This document shows, piece by piece, positions 1 through 7,992 of a stretch of 14,530 bases of DNA. A program made the position numbers and the translations under genes. Source of the DNA: Lysobacter sp. (GTDB lineage: Bacteria > Pseudomonadota > Gammaproteobacteria > Xanthomonadales > Xanthomonadaceae); NCBI GenBank assembly GCA_030151365.1, contig JASLDW010000070.1, positions 1 through 14,530 on the forward strand. The letters are read 5' to 3'. The notes below the pieces were generated by a model that was not told the DNA's origin, ran no database searches, and saw only the letters and a program-made list of their open reading frames with translations. The stretch's first letter is position 1; each line of letters starts with the position of its first letter.

Positions 1-214
1 CAAGCTCAACGACATCAAGCCGGCCCTGATCGCGGAAGCGACCGCCAATGCGCGCAAGTCCGCCGAACAGTTCGCCAAGGACAGCGGCGCGCGCATCGGC
101 GGCATCCGCACCGCCAACCAGGGCGTGGTCGACATCAGCAATCGCGATGCCGGCAGCCCGCAGGTGAAGAAGGTGCGCGTCGTCAGCACCGTCGAATACT
201 TCCTGAAAGACTGA
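1..214 (+). CDS. SIMPL domain protein, C-terminal fragment
   Basis: The window opens inside a gene read from base 2 that stops at TGA 212-214, leaving 70 residues. The visible peptide begins KLNDIKPALIAEATANARKS and ends VRVVSTVEYFLKD. The helix rich in Ala and Lys (ANARKSAEQFAKD), then GARIGGIRTANQG, then a final strand VRVVSTVEYFL, are typical of the C-terminal part of SIMPL/YggE-like (DUF541) proteins. These are usually periplasmic or envelope-associated and poorly understood; E. coli YggE has been linked to oxidative stress. The N-terminus and any signal peptide lie outside the window. Its stop codon is 4 nt from the next ATG, so the two genes are probably cotranscribed. The family call is from sequence memory and is fairly secure; the function is not. 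Confidence 0.8.
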   Translation, partial: KLNDIKPALIAEATANARKSAEQFAKDSGARIGGIRTANQGVVDISNRDAGSPQVKKVRVVSTVEYFLKD

Positions 215-218
215 CCTG

Positions 219-824
219 ATGAATGCACGCATCGCCGCGGCGATCGTCGCCGCGCTGGCATGGACGGCATTGCTGCTGCAACTGTTCCTGTCGCTGCGCC
301 TGTCGATCGACAACGGCAACGGCGTCGTCCATGGCCTGTGGATGTACCTCGCCTATTTCACCGTGCTCAGCAATCTGCTGGTGGCGAGCGTCGCCGCCAT
401 CGCGGCGCGGCGCAGCGACGGGGGACGTGACCTGCGGTGGCGAGGCTGCGCGGTCACCGCGATCGTGCTGGTCGGGCTCGGCTACCACTTCCTGTTGCGC
501 AACATCTGGGTGCCAACCGGGCTGGATTGGTTGTCGAACGCGCTGCTGCACTATGCCGTCCCGCTGGCCGCACTGGCATGGTGGCTGCTGCTGCCGCCGC
601 GTCGCCACATCGCGCCGACTGCACCGTTGCGCTGGCTGCAATGGCCGTTGTTTTACGCGGTGTATGCGCTGGTTCGCGGCGCGATCACCGGCTTCTACCC
701 CTATCCCTTCATCGACGTGCCGACGCTCGGGATCACCCGCACCCTGATCCACTGCGTCGGATTGGGCATGGTCTTCCTCGCCCTCGCCTATTTGCTGCGC
801 GCACTCGCCCGCCTGCGCGCCTGA
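219..824 (+). CDS. Pr6Pr family integral membrane protein
   Basis: This is a 201-residue hydrophobic protein with about six predicted membrane segments, near residues 5-27, 42-63, 76-95, 104-125, 138-157 and 174-197. The blocks YFTVLSN (46-52), YHFLLRNIWVPTGLDWLSN (89-107), LLHYAVP (109-115) and YPYPFIDV (160-167) match the Pr6Pr family, which I recall as distantly related to the eukaryotic FAR-17a/AIG1/ADTRP membrane proteins. Those animal proteins are threonine/histidine lipid hydrolases. Thr48 and His111 here sit in comparable positions, but equating them is my inference. The ATG at 219 lies 4 nt after the preceding stop; there is only a weak purine stretch (GAAAGA) upstream, so translation is probably coupled to the SIMPL gene. 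It ends 6 nt from the stop of the convergent ABC-F gene, with no terminator between them. No substrate can be assigned. Confidence 0.8.
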   Translation: MNARIAAAIVAALAWTALLLQLFLSLRLSIDNGNGVVHGLWMYLAYFTVLSNLLVASVAAIAARRSDGGRDLRWRGCAVTAIVLVGLGYHFLLRNIWVPTGLDWLSNALLHYAVPLAALAWWLLLPPRRHIAPTAPLRWLQWPLFYAVYALVRGAITGFYPYPFIDVPTLGITRTLIHCVGLGMVFLALAYLLRALARLRA

Positions 825-830
825 CGCGGC

Positions 831-2693
831 TCACTCGTACAAGGCCAGCAACTCGCCTTCGGCGTCCTCGAGCTCCCCGCGCAATTGCATCTGGGTGCGA
901 CCGATGTCGGCAACGCGCGCGCCATCGGAATACACCGCCGGATCGGCGAGCTGGGCATCGCACTCGGCGAGTTTTTCTTCCAGCCGCGCGACCCGCGCTT
1001 CGGCCTGCGCCAGCTTGTGCGGGTTGATCTTGCTGGCCGGCTTCTTCGCCGCAGGCGCGGGTGCGGGCGCAGGTGTCGGCGCGGCTTCCTTCTTCGCCTC
1101 GGGCTTGGATTCGCCTGCTGCGGGACGCGAACGCAACCACGCCGCGTAATCGTCGAGATCGCCGTTGAACGGCTCGACCTCGCCATCGTGGACGCGCCAG
1201 AACTGGTCGCAGACCAGACCGATCAGGTGGCGGTCATGGCTGACCATCACGATCGCGCCGTCGAAATCGCTGAGCGCTTCGGCAAGCGCCTCGCGCATCT
1301 CGAGATCGAGATGGTTGGTCGGTTCGTCGAGCAGCAGCAGGTTGGGCTTGCGCCAGGCGATCAGCGCCAGCGCCAGTCGCGCCTTCTCGCCACCCGAGAA
1401 ATTGTCGATCACCTCGAACGCACGATCGCCGGCGAATTGCCAGCGCCCGAGGAAATTGCGGAAATCCTGCACCGCGGTGTTCGGCGACAGTTCCTTGAAA
1501 TGGTCGATCGGCGAGGTGCCGGCGACCAGCGATTCCACCGTGTGCTGGGCGAAGTAGCCGATGACGAGATCGGGATGGGCGATGCGTTCGCCGGACATCG
1601 GCGCCAGATCACCGACGAGTGTTTTCACCAGCGTCGATTTGCCCGCGCCATTCGGGCCGAGCAGGCCGATGCGATCGCCCGCTTCCAGCGCGAAGCCGAC
1701 ATCGGACAGGATCTTCGCGCCGGCGCCGTAGCCGGCGTCGACATGGCGCAACGACAGCAGCGAATTCGGCATCCGCGCCGGTTCCGGGAAATCGATGTGG
1801 ATGCCGCGCTCGGCGCGCACCGCCTCGGTCCCGGTGAGTTTTTCCAGGCGCTTCATGCGGCTCTGGGCCTGGCGTGCCTTGCTGGCCTTGGCCTTGAAGC
1901 GATCGATGAACTTCTGCAGGTGGGCGCGCTCGGCCTGTTCCTTCTCGAAGGCGATCTGCTGCTGGCGCAGGTGCTCGGCGCGCTGGCGCTCGAACGCGGT
2001 GTAGTTGCCGACGTACAGCTTCGCCTTGCCGTCGTGCAGGTGGAGGATGTGGGTGGTGACGTTGTCGAGGAATTCGCGGTCGTGCGAAATCACCAGCAGC
2101 GTGCCGTCGTAACGCCGCAACCAGTCTTCCAGCCACACCACTGCGTCGAGGTCGAGGTGGTTGGTCGGTTCGTCGAGCAGCAACAGGTCGCTGGGTGTCA
2201 TCAGTGCGCGCGCCACGTTCAGGCGCACGCGCCAGCCACCGGAGAAATCGGAGACCGGGCGATCGTGGGTGGTCGCCGGGAATCCGAGGCCGTGCAGCAG
2301 GCGACCGGCGCGGGCATCGGCGTCGTAGCCGTTGAGTTCGGCGAGAAGATGATGGGCTTCCGCCACCTTCTCCCAGTCCTCGGCGATCATCGCCTCGCGC
2401 TCCATGCGCACGGCATCGTGCAGCGAGGCATCGCCCGAGAGCACGAAGTCGAGCGCGGGATCGGGCAGGTGCGGCGTTTCCTGGGCCACGCTGGCGATGC
2501 GCGCCTTGCCGGGGAGATCGAGGTCGCCCTTGTCGGGTTCGACATCGCCGAGCAACGCAGCGAACAGGGACGATTTGCCGGCGCCGTTGCGGCCGACCAC
2601 GCCGACGCGATACCCGGCGTGCATGGCCAGGTCGACGTCGGACAGCAGCAGGCGTTCGCCCCGGCGCAGGGCGAAATTGCGGAAGGAGATCAT
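831..2693 (-). CDS. yheS: YheS-like ABC-F family ATPase
   Basis: The 620-residue protein has two ABC ATPase domains and no membrane segments, as in the ABC-F family, whose members act on ribosomes rather than as transporters. Domain 1 has Walker A GRNGAGKS (34-41), signature DFSGGW (149-154) and Walker B LLLDEPTNHLD (171-181). Domain 2 has GPNGAGKS (346-353), FSGGEKARL (432-440) and LLLLDEPTNHLD (452-463). The charged linker at about 235-300, with AHLQKFIDRFKAKASKA, is the ABC-F interdomain (P-site tRNA interaction) motif. Colinearity with E. coli YheS (about 637 aa) is strong, including SDFSGGWRMRL-like and VEPFxGDLxDY blocks. After residue 525 comes an Ala/Pro/Lys-rich stretch and then a predicted coiled coil (560-617). 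The start ATG is at 2691-2693, with AGGA only 2 nt before it. The gene is last in the minus-strand cluster, 53 nt after the peptidase gene. Confidence 0.93.
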   Translation of the reverse strand: MISFRNFALRRGERLLLSDVDLAMHAGYRVGVVGRNGAGKSSLFAALLGDVEPDKGDLDLPGKARIASVAQETPHLPDPALDFVLSGDASLHDAVRMEREAMIAEDWEKVAEAHHLLAELNGYDADARAGRLLHGLGFPATTHDRPVSDFSGGWRVRLNVARALMTPSDLLLLDEPTNHLDLDAVVWLEDWLRRYDGTLLVISHDREFLDNVTTHILHLHDGKAKLYVGNYTAFERQRAEHLRQQQIAFEKEQAERAHLQKFIDRFKAKASKARQAQSRMKRLEKLTGTEAVRAERGIHIDFPEPARMPNSLLSLRHVDAGYGAGAKILSDVGFALEAGDRIGLLGPNGAGKSTLVKTLVGDLAPMSGERIAHPDLVIGYFAQHTVESLVAGTSPIDHFKELSPNTAVQDFRNFLGRWQFAGDRAFEVIDNFSGGEKARLALALIAWRKPNLLLLDEPTNHLDLEMREALAEALSDFDGAIVMVSHDRHLIGLVCDQFWRVHDGEVEPFNGDLDDYAAWLRSRPAAGESKPEAKKEAAPTPAPAPAPAAKKPASKINPHKLAQAEARVARLEEKLAECDAQLADPAVYSDGARVADIGRTQMQLRGELEDAEGELLALYE

Positions 2694-2746
2694 CTTCCTA
2701 TTTTAGCCCACCGCACGCGGACCGCAGGACGAGCGCAACAGGAGCG

Positions 2747-4363
2747 TCAGTCCTTGTCGGGATCGTCGACCTTGAACGGATTGCTCTTGCTCGGCGCGGT
2801 CGGCAGCGGCGGACGCGGCAGCACCGCATCGCTGTTGGCCGCCTGCCACAGCATCGCCGCCATCACCGTCGCCGCCTGGCGCACGTCGTCCGGCGGAGCG
2901 TGGTCGAGGGTATCGATGTTGGAATGGTGAACGCGGCTGCCGTAGTCGAGCGGATCCTGGATGAACTCGAAGCCCGGCAGTCCGACCGCCTGCATGTACT
3001 CATGGTCGGTGCCGCCGGTGCGGCTGGTGACGACGGTGCCGGCGCCCATGTCGGCGAACGGGCCCAGCCACTTCTTCAGCAACGGCTCGGCGGCCACGTT
3101 GTTCTCGGCGTAGATGCCGCGGATCTTGCCGGCGCCGTTGTCGAGGTTGAAATAGGCCTTGAGTTGGTCGTAATCCGGGCCCTTGGTGATGGGGAACTGC
3201 GTCGTCCATTTGACGAACTTGTCGACGCCATAGGCGTTGCGGTCGACCGGACGGGTGGCGAGATGCTTCTCGATGTAGGCGATCGATCCCAGCAGACCCT
3301 GTTCCTCGCCCGACCACAGCGCGAAGCGGATCGTCCGCTTCGGCTGCACGCCGAGGCTCTTGATGATGCGCGCGGCCTCGATCACGATCACGCTCGGCAC
3401 GCCGTCGTCGGTGGCGCCGTCGGCGGCGATCCAGCTGTCGAAGTGGCCGCCGGCCATCACGTAGCCGGCCTTGGGATCGCTGCCGGCGATGTCGGCGATC
3501 AGGTAATCGGCATTGGTATCGGCATCATTGGTGTGCGCGGCGATGGCGAGGCTGATCACCGGCGGCTTGCCCATCGTTTCCAGTCGCGCCAGGCGGCGAT
3601 AGTCTTCCGACGACAGCTCCATGAACGGCAGCACCAGCGGCTTGGCCGGATCGATGTTGTATCCCTCGCCGCTCACCAGGCCGTTCTCGCGATAGCTCTT
3701 GCGCACCATCGCGACCGCGCCTTCGGCCTTGAGGAACTGGGAGAGTTCGCGCGCGAACGAGACCTGCTTGGTGAAGCCCTTGTACGGCTCGAGTTCGTCG
3801 TTCGGCAGGTCGTACTTGTCGAGATCGGCGAGATCCTTGCTGTCGAGACGATGGAACTGCCCCTTCTCCGACTGGCTGGCCTCGCCCGGCAGGCTGACCA
3901 GCACGATCTTGCCGGCGAGCTTGCCGCGCCACTTCTCGAAGTGTTCCTTCTTGCTCATCGGCGCGAGGATCACCGGCGCGGTGATGGTGCCGTTGGTCGA
4001 CGGCGTCCACGCCACCGGGATTGCATGCATGGCGATCGCGCGCGGCTGCACCACCCTGGCGTCCCAGGAATCGAGGTTCCAGTTGACGCCGAACGGATAC
4101 GACTCCTTGTGGACGTTGCTCAATCCGTAGGTGCGGAACTTACCCAAGGCCCAATCGGCGGCCTTGTCGAAATTCTCGGAGTTGGTCAGGCGCGGACCGA
4201 TGCCGTCCATCAATTCCGAGGCATTGGCCATGGCCTGGCTGTGGCTCAGGCCTTCGTTGATGATCCTGGCGATCTGCGCATCGGTGGCGTCGCCGGGCGC
4301 TGCCTGCAAAGGCCGTGCAAGGAGAAACAGCGTGGTGGCGACGGCAAGGAGTTTGCGTTGCAT
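2747..4363 (-). CDS. Secreted M28-family metallopeptidase with PA-like insert
   Basis: A 538-residue protein with a signal peptide (MQRKLLAVATTLFLLARPLQAA, cleavage near residue 21). It is predicted to be a periplasmic or secreted di-zinc exopeptidase of the M28 (carboxypeptidase Q-like) type, often annotated M20/M25/M40 family metallo-hydrolase. Residues about 125-285 form the inserted PA-like region. Metal-site residues are in order: His307 in GGHFDSW, Asp319/Asp320 in GATDDG, the catalytic Glu353 and ligand Glu354 in WSGEEQGLLGS, Asp408 in FNLDNGAGKIRGI, and His479/His480 in HHSNIDTLD. I chose the ATG at 4361-4363 because it begins a clean signal peptide and has GAAGGA about 9 nt upstream; the frame stays open further 5' but that peptide is Arg-rich and overlaps the hydrolase gene. 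One oddity: the bridging-Asp motif reads DDGVPS, where family members usually have a form like DNGAGS. The hydrolase gene ends 26 nt upstream, so they are likely cotranscribed. Confidence 0.9.
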   Translation of the reverse strand: MQRKLLAVATTLFLLARPLQAAPGDATDAQIARIINEGLSHSQAMANASELMDGIGPRLTNSENFDKAADWALGKFRTYGLSNVHKESYPFGVNWNLDSWDARVVQPRAIAMHAIPVAWTPSTNGTITAPVILAPMSKKEHFEKWRGKLAGKIVLVSLPGEASQSEKGQFHRLDSKDLADLDKYDLPNDELEPYKGFTKQVSFARELSQFLKAEGAVAMVRKSYRENGLVSGEGYNIDPAKPLVLPFMELSSEDYRRLARLETMGKPPVISLAIAAHTNDADTNADYLIADIAGSDPKAGYVMAGGHFDSWIAADGATDDGVPSVIVIEAARIIKSLGVQPKRTIRFALWSGEEQGLLGSIAYIEKHLATRPVDRNAYGVDKFVKWTTQFPITKGPDYDQLKAYFNLDNGAGKIRGIYAENNVAAEPLLKKWLGPFADMGAGTVVTSRTGGTDHEYMQAVGLPGFEFIQDPLDYGSRVHHSNIDTLDHAPPDDVRQAATVMAAMLWQAANSDAVLPRPPLPTAPSKSNPFKVDDPDKD

Positions 4364-4389
4364 GTGTGCGTTTCCTTCAGGGGGTCGTG

Positions 4390-6018
4390 TCATTTCGCCG
4401 GCGCTTCGGCCGGCACTTTGGGCAGATCTGCGGGCAGCTTCGCGTCCGGACGCGCGACGCTGTACATCTCCCAGGCAATCACCCGCGACAGCGCGCGACG
4501 ATCGTTGCCGATGGCGTAAAGGTCGCCGTGGGTGCGATCGGGCACGAAGCGGAAATCGGTCCTGGCGCCCACCGACTTCATCGCGGCCTCGAGCTTGCGT
4601 GCGGCGCCGTCGAGATAGAACGTGTCGGCGGTGCCGACGATCAGGTGGACCTTGCCGTCGAGATCGGGCTTGAGCGTGTTCCATTGCGTGGTGATGCGAT
4701 GGGCGACGTCATAGTGGTCGCGCCAGTAGGCGACGACCTGCGGATCGACTGCGCCGGTGCGGCGATCGAACATCGGCATCGGCCGGCCATCCGTGCCGCG
4801 CGGCGAGAACACCCATTCGAACGACGCCATCTGCCCGCCGACCGGCCCGGTCACTTCCTCGAGCTTGGCGAATTGCTCGAAACTGGCGATCACCTTGGCG
4901 TGGTCGCGCACCAGCGGAATCGGCGTGCCATCGGCGTGGCGATAGACATTGGCGTTCGGCGCGTAGAGATCGGCGCCGGTGAAATCGTGGAAATCGCTGG
5001 GGTCGGGCGCGGTCGGCCAGCCGCCGCCGAAGACCTTCGGGTAGCGGACCTGCAGCCACAGCGAGGCCCAGCCGCCCGAGGAATGTCCGGTGACGAAGCG
5101 GCTCGCCGGCTTGCCGTCGGTGCGGTAGTCGCGATCGACCTGGGGAATCAGTTCTTCGGTGAGCGCCGCGCCCCATGGCCCGTTGTTCACCGAGTCGGCG
5201 AATTCGTGGGTGCCGGTCGCGCTCGATTCGTCGAGGAAGACCCAGATCATCGGCGGCGTGTCGCCCTTCTCCATGCTGGCCGACGCCGCGGCCGCGGGAT
5301 ACAGCGAATTGCGCAGGTTGCCGCCGAAACCGTGGGTGGAATAGGCGATCGGATAACGCGCCTTGCCATCGGTGTCGTAACCGGGGGGCAGCACCACCCA
5401 ACCGCGCATGTGGACCGGGCGGCCCCAGAACGCGCTGAGTTTCGTGCTGGCGATGTCGAGCGGCTTCACGTGCGGTTTCGCGGCCAGCACCTGCGCGCGC
5501 ATCGCGTCCGGCATGCCTTTCGGCAGATCCCAGTAATCCCCCTGCGGCGGTTCGCGCTGGTCGAGCATCAGCAACGGCAGGTCGCCGCCCTTGCCGATCG
5601 CGATCTTCCGCGGCGTGCTGGAGATGTCGTCGCTGCTGCCGCCGTAATTGTTGTCGCGCGCGGTATCCAGCACCGCCTGGATGTAGTAGTCGCCCGCCGG
5701 CAATGCCGCGAGCCCGCTCGGGTACGCCATCGTTTCGGTATCGACCACGAACGGCTTGCCGGCATCCAGTCCCGGCACGTCCATGCCGATCAACGCGCCC
5801 TGGGTGCGACCGAAGGGGCTGACCTCGACATGGGTGACCTTGCCGTCCTTCGCCGCCTTCTCGGCTTCCGCCGCCGGCTGCAGGCTCACCAGCAGGCGAC
5901 CCGATGCCGCGGCGCTCCCCGCGGGCAACTCGACGCGCAGTGGCGCCCCGGCGAGGGCGGATTGGCTGGCAACGATCAGCGCAAGCGCCAGTGCATGGCG
6001 CGGCATCGATTTCGACAT
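4390..6018 (-). CDS. Secreted alpha/beta-hydrolase (esterase D/enterochelin-esterase-like)
   Basis: A 542-residue predicted secreted hydrolase. The N-terminus (MPRHALALALIVASQSALAG after MSKS) is a signal peptide with cleavage near residues 23-24. Residues 25-200 form a beta-rich N-terminal region; the catalytic alpha/beta-hydrolase domain follows, with WVVLPPGYD (207-215), YSTHGFGGN (226-234) and the nucleophile elbow GHSSGGW (311-317, Ser313). Likely acid and base are Asp465 (GTADTFYLD) and His497 (RTHGDLY), by position. The fold resembles the putative esterase group (PF00756-like) found in Xanthomonadaceae genomes; the substrate is unknown. I chose the ATG at 6016-6018 because GGGGAG lies 7 nt upstream; the in-frame ATG at 6004-6006 has no SD site. 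The gene lies 95 nt after btuB and 26 nt before the peptidase gene, suggesting that both enzymes work on peptide or ester material in the periplasm, but this is inference. Confidence 0.87.
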   Translation of the reverse strand: MSKSMPRHALALALIVASQSALAGAPLRVELPAGSAAASGRLLVSLQPAAEAEKAAKDGKVTHVEVSPFGRTQGALIGMDVPGLDAGKPFVVDTETMAYPSGLAALPAGDYYIQAVLDTARDNNYGGSSDDISSTPRKIAIGKGGDLPLLMLDQREPPQGDYWDLPKGMPDAMRAQVLAAKPHVKPLDIASTKLSAFWGRPVHMRGWVVLPPGYDTDGKARYPIAYSTHGFGGNLRNSLYPAAAASASMEKGDTPPMIWVFLDESSATGTHEFADSVNNGPWGAALTEELIPQVDRDYRTDGKPASRFVTGHSSGGWASLWLQVRYPKVFGGGWPTAPDPSDFHDFTGADLYAPNANVYRHADGTPIPLVRDHAKVIASFEQFAKLEEVTGPVGGQMASFEWVFSPRGTDGRPMPMFDRRTGAVDPQVVAYWRDHYDVAHRITTQWNTLKPDLDGKVHLIVGTADTFYLDGAARKLEAAMKSVGARTDFRFVPDRTHGDLYAIGNDRRALSRVIAWEMYSVARPDAKLPADLPKVPAEAPAK

Positions 6019-6056
6019 GGCACGACTCCCCGGGGCGAATTCCCCGAGTGTGCGCC

Positions 6057-6094
6057 GGGAGGTGGCCTGCGGCATATGCCACAGGTCACCTCCC
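6057..6094. repeat. 38-bp imperfect palindrome between btuB and hydrolase genes
   Basis: The sequence is an almost perfect inverted repeat centred at 6075/6076. The outer arms are GGGAGGTG (6057-6064) and CACCTCCC (6087-6094). The inner arms are CCTG (6066-6069) and CAGG (6082-6085). The core is the self-complementary GGCATATGCC (6071-6080). Only the two base pairs at 6065/6086 and 6070/6081 are not complementary, and in RNA one of them is a G-U wobble on either strand. In the btuB-hydrolase transcript it would form a long stem about 40 nt upstream of the hydrolase start. It is not followed by a T-run on the minus strand, so it is not a typical intrinsic terminator. It could be an mRNA-stabilising or attenuating hairpin, an operator, or a dispersed REP-like element. 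Confidence 0.75.
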
Positions 6095-6113
6095 CTTGCC
6101 CCACAAACCGGTC

Positions 6114-7988
6114 TTACTGCTTCGGCGACCAGCGCGCGCTGAACATCAGCGTGCGACCGGCCTGGTTGTACCAGCGCGCGGTTTCGTAGGCCTTGTCGAA
6201 GATGTTCTGCGCCGTCAGCTGCAGCGTCCACGCCGCGTCCGGGCGATACGCCAGGCGCAGGTCGCTGGTGGCGTAGCCGCCCATGCGCACCTTGTTGGAC
6301 GGATCGTCGAAACGGTGGCTGGCGGCGTTGATCGATGCGCCGACGCTCCACTTGCCGAACTTGCGGTCGGCGTCGATGCGGCCCATCCGCTGCGGGCGAC
6401 GGTTGAGCAGGTTGTCGTAGTCTGCGCCCACCGTGCGGTTGCGCGGGTCGATCACGCTGGCGGTCGCGTTGATGTCCCATTGCGCCAGCGTGGTGCCAAG
6501 CGAAGCTTCGACGCCATCGACGCGCGCGCGCTGGATGTTGTCGGGCATGCCCCACGGGCTGCGCGGCGACGTCAGGAACGGATTGAACGCGATCAGGTCG
6601 TGCAATTCGTTGCGGTAGGCATGCACGCTCCAGCGGCCCCAACCCTGCGAACCGTCGACGCCGATCTCGGTGCTGCGCGAGGTTTCCGGGCGCAGGTTCG
6701 GATTGCTGAAACCGGGGTAGTAGAGATCGTTGAAGGTCGGCGCGCGGAAGGCGGTGCCGTAGCTCGCGCTCACGCGCAGCGCCTTGGTGATGTCCCAGCC
6801 CCAGGCGACGTGGCCGGTGTCGTGCTTGCCGAACTGGCTGTTGTCCTCGTGGCGCGCGCCCAACTGCAGGTGCTGCGAGCCGAAATCGCCGCGCCAGTCG
6901 GCGAACATCGCATGCGTGTTGCGGCGGGTGGCGTCGAAGACGGTGTCGCTGGCCAGCGAATCGCGCTGCCAGTCGACGCCGACGGTGGCGAGGTTGGTGC
7001 GCATGCCGATGTCGGCCTTGAGGCTGGCGGTGTCGCGACGCGTGTTGATGTAGCCCGCGAAACCGTAGTCGCCGTAGTTCTTCGACTGGTCGTCGTTGCG
7101 GCCCGCGTTGAGGTCGAACGCCAGCCACGCCAATGGCGCGTATTGCACGTGCGCGCCGGCGACCTGCTGCACGATCTTGCTGCGGTTGGCCCAGGAGCCG
7201 TCGTATTCGTTGTCGCCCTCGATGCGCATCACGCGGGCGTCGGCCTTCCAGGCATCGTTGAAGCGGTAGCCGAGCGCGACGTTGGCGGAACGGTTGCGAT
7301 AGCCGTCGCGATCGGGTTCGTAGGTGCCGCAACCGGCGAAGGTCACGGGATCGCCATTGCAGGCATTGAAGCCGCGGGTGCGGTCGTAGCCGACGTTGGC
7401 GGAATACCACAGGCCGCCATGGCGGCCGTCGATGCCGGCATCGCCCTTCCAGGTGTCGTAGGTGCCGAGGGACACGCCGACGTGCGGCGCCACGCCATCG
7501 CTATTGGGATGGCGGGTGAAGATCTGGATCACGCCGCCCATGGCTTCCGATCCGTACAGCGACGACATCGGGCCACGCACGATTTCGATGCGTTCGATCT
7601 GCGACACCGGGATGTCGGTGAGCGCGGCGAAACCGGCCGACACCGAGCCGACCTTCACGCCATCGATCATCACCAGCGTCTGGCCGTTGCCGGTGCCGCG
7701 CAGGAACACCGCCGAGACCTTGCCTTCGCCGCCCTGGTTGTAGATGGCGAGGCCGGGCTGGCCGCGCAGGAGTTCCGGCAGCGACGACGGCTGCAGGCGC
7801 TCGATGTCGGCGCGGGTGATGGTGGTGCTGGCGGCAAGCGAGGCCGGGCCGCGTTCGCTACGGGTGCCGGTGACGCTGACGCTGCCGAGATCGCCCTGGT
7901 CGGCGGCCTGTTGCGCGAATGCCGGCGACGCGGCGATGGCCAGCGCGATGGCGAGCACGCGCGGGGAAAGGACTTGGTTGGATGGCAT
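6114..7988 (-). CDS. btuB: BtuB-type vitamin B12 TonB-dependent outer-membrane receptor
   Basis: A 624-residue TonB-dependent receptor, close to the 614 residues of E. coli BtuB. It has a signal peptide (cleavage after PAFA, residue 25), a TonB box with SVSVTGTR (36-43), and a plug domain at about 48-160 including LPELLRGQPGL (70-80), FLRGTGNGQTLVMIDGVKVG (95-114) and IERIEIVRGPMSSLYGSEAMGGVIQI (131-156). The remainder is a beta-barrel. An extracellular segment with two cysteines followed by EPDRDGYRN resembles the acidic calcium-binding loops of BtuB. The C-terminus ends FSARWSPKQ, three residues past the usual terminal aromatic. The start at 7986-7988 has AGGAG 5 nt upstream and gives a clean signal peptide. 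A cobalamin riboswitch lies upstream on the same strand, strongly supporting cobalamin or corrinoid uptake as its role; TonB-ExbB-ExbD supply energy for the transport. Confidence 0.94.
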   Translation of the reverse strand: MPSNQVLSPRVLAIALAIAASPAFAQQAADQGDLGSVSVTGTRSERGPASLAASTTITRADIERLQPSSLPELLRGQPGLAIYNQGGEGKVSAVFLRGTGNGQTLVMIDGVKVGSVSAGFAALTDIPVSQIERIEIVRGPMSSLYGSEAMGGVIQIFTRHPNSDGVAPHVGVSLGTYDTWKGDAGIDGRHGGLWYSANVGYDRTRGFNACNGDPVTFAGCGTYEPDRDGYRNRSANVALGYRFNDAWKADARVMRIEGDNEYDGSWANRSKIVQQVAGAHVQYAPLAWLAFDLNAGRNDDQSKNYGDYGFAGYINTRRDTASLKADIGMRTNLATVGVDWQRDSLASDTVFDATRRNTHAMFADWRGDFGSQHLQLGARHEDNSQFGKHDTGHVAWGWDITKALRVSASYGTAFRAPTFNDLYYPGFSNPNLRPETSRSTEIGVDGSQGWGRWSVHAYRNELHDLIAFNPFLTSPRSPWGMPDNIQRARVDGVEASLGTTLAQWDINATASVIDPRNRTVGADYDNLLNRRPQRMGRIDADRKFGKWSVGASINAASHRFDDPSNKVRMGGYATSDLRLAYRPDAAWTLQLTAQNIFDKAYETARWYNQAGRTLMFSARWSPKQ

Positions 7989-7992
7989 GTGG

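Noticed and set aside
885..2930. A 681-codon open frame on the + strand opposite the ABC-F gene
   Set aside because: It is antisense to an unmistakable ABC-F gene. Its composition is typical of a GC-rich reverse-frame shadow, with no domain that I recognise and no SD site or signal peptide.
2900..4519. A 539-codon open frame on the + strand opposite the peptidase
   Set aside because: It mirrors codons of the M28 peptidase on the other strand and runs into the hydrolase gene. It has no recognisable motif.
4364..4684. Extended N-terminus of the peptidase frame up to 4684
   Set aside because: This would overlap the hydrolase gene by about 300 bases and place the signal peptide internally. The ATG at 4361-4363 with GAAGGA is better.
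6019..7410. Extended N-terminus of the hydrolase frame up to 7410
   Set aside because: It overlaps almost all of btuB on the same strand in another frame. The signal peptide begins at 6018 with an SD site.
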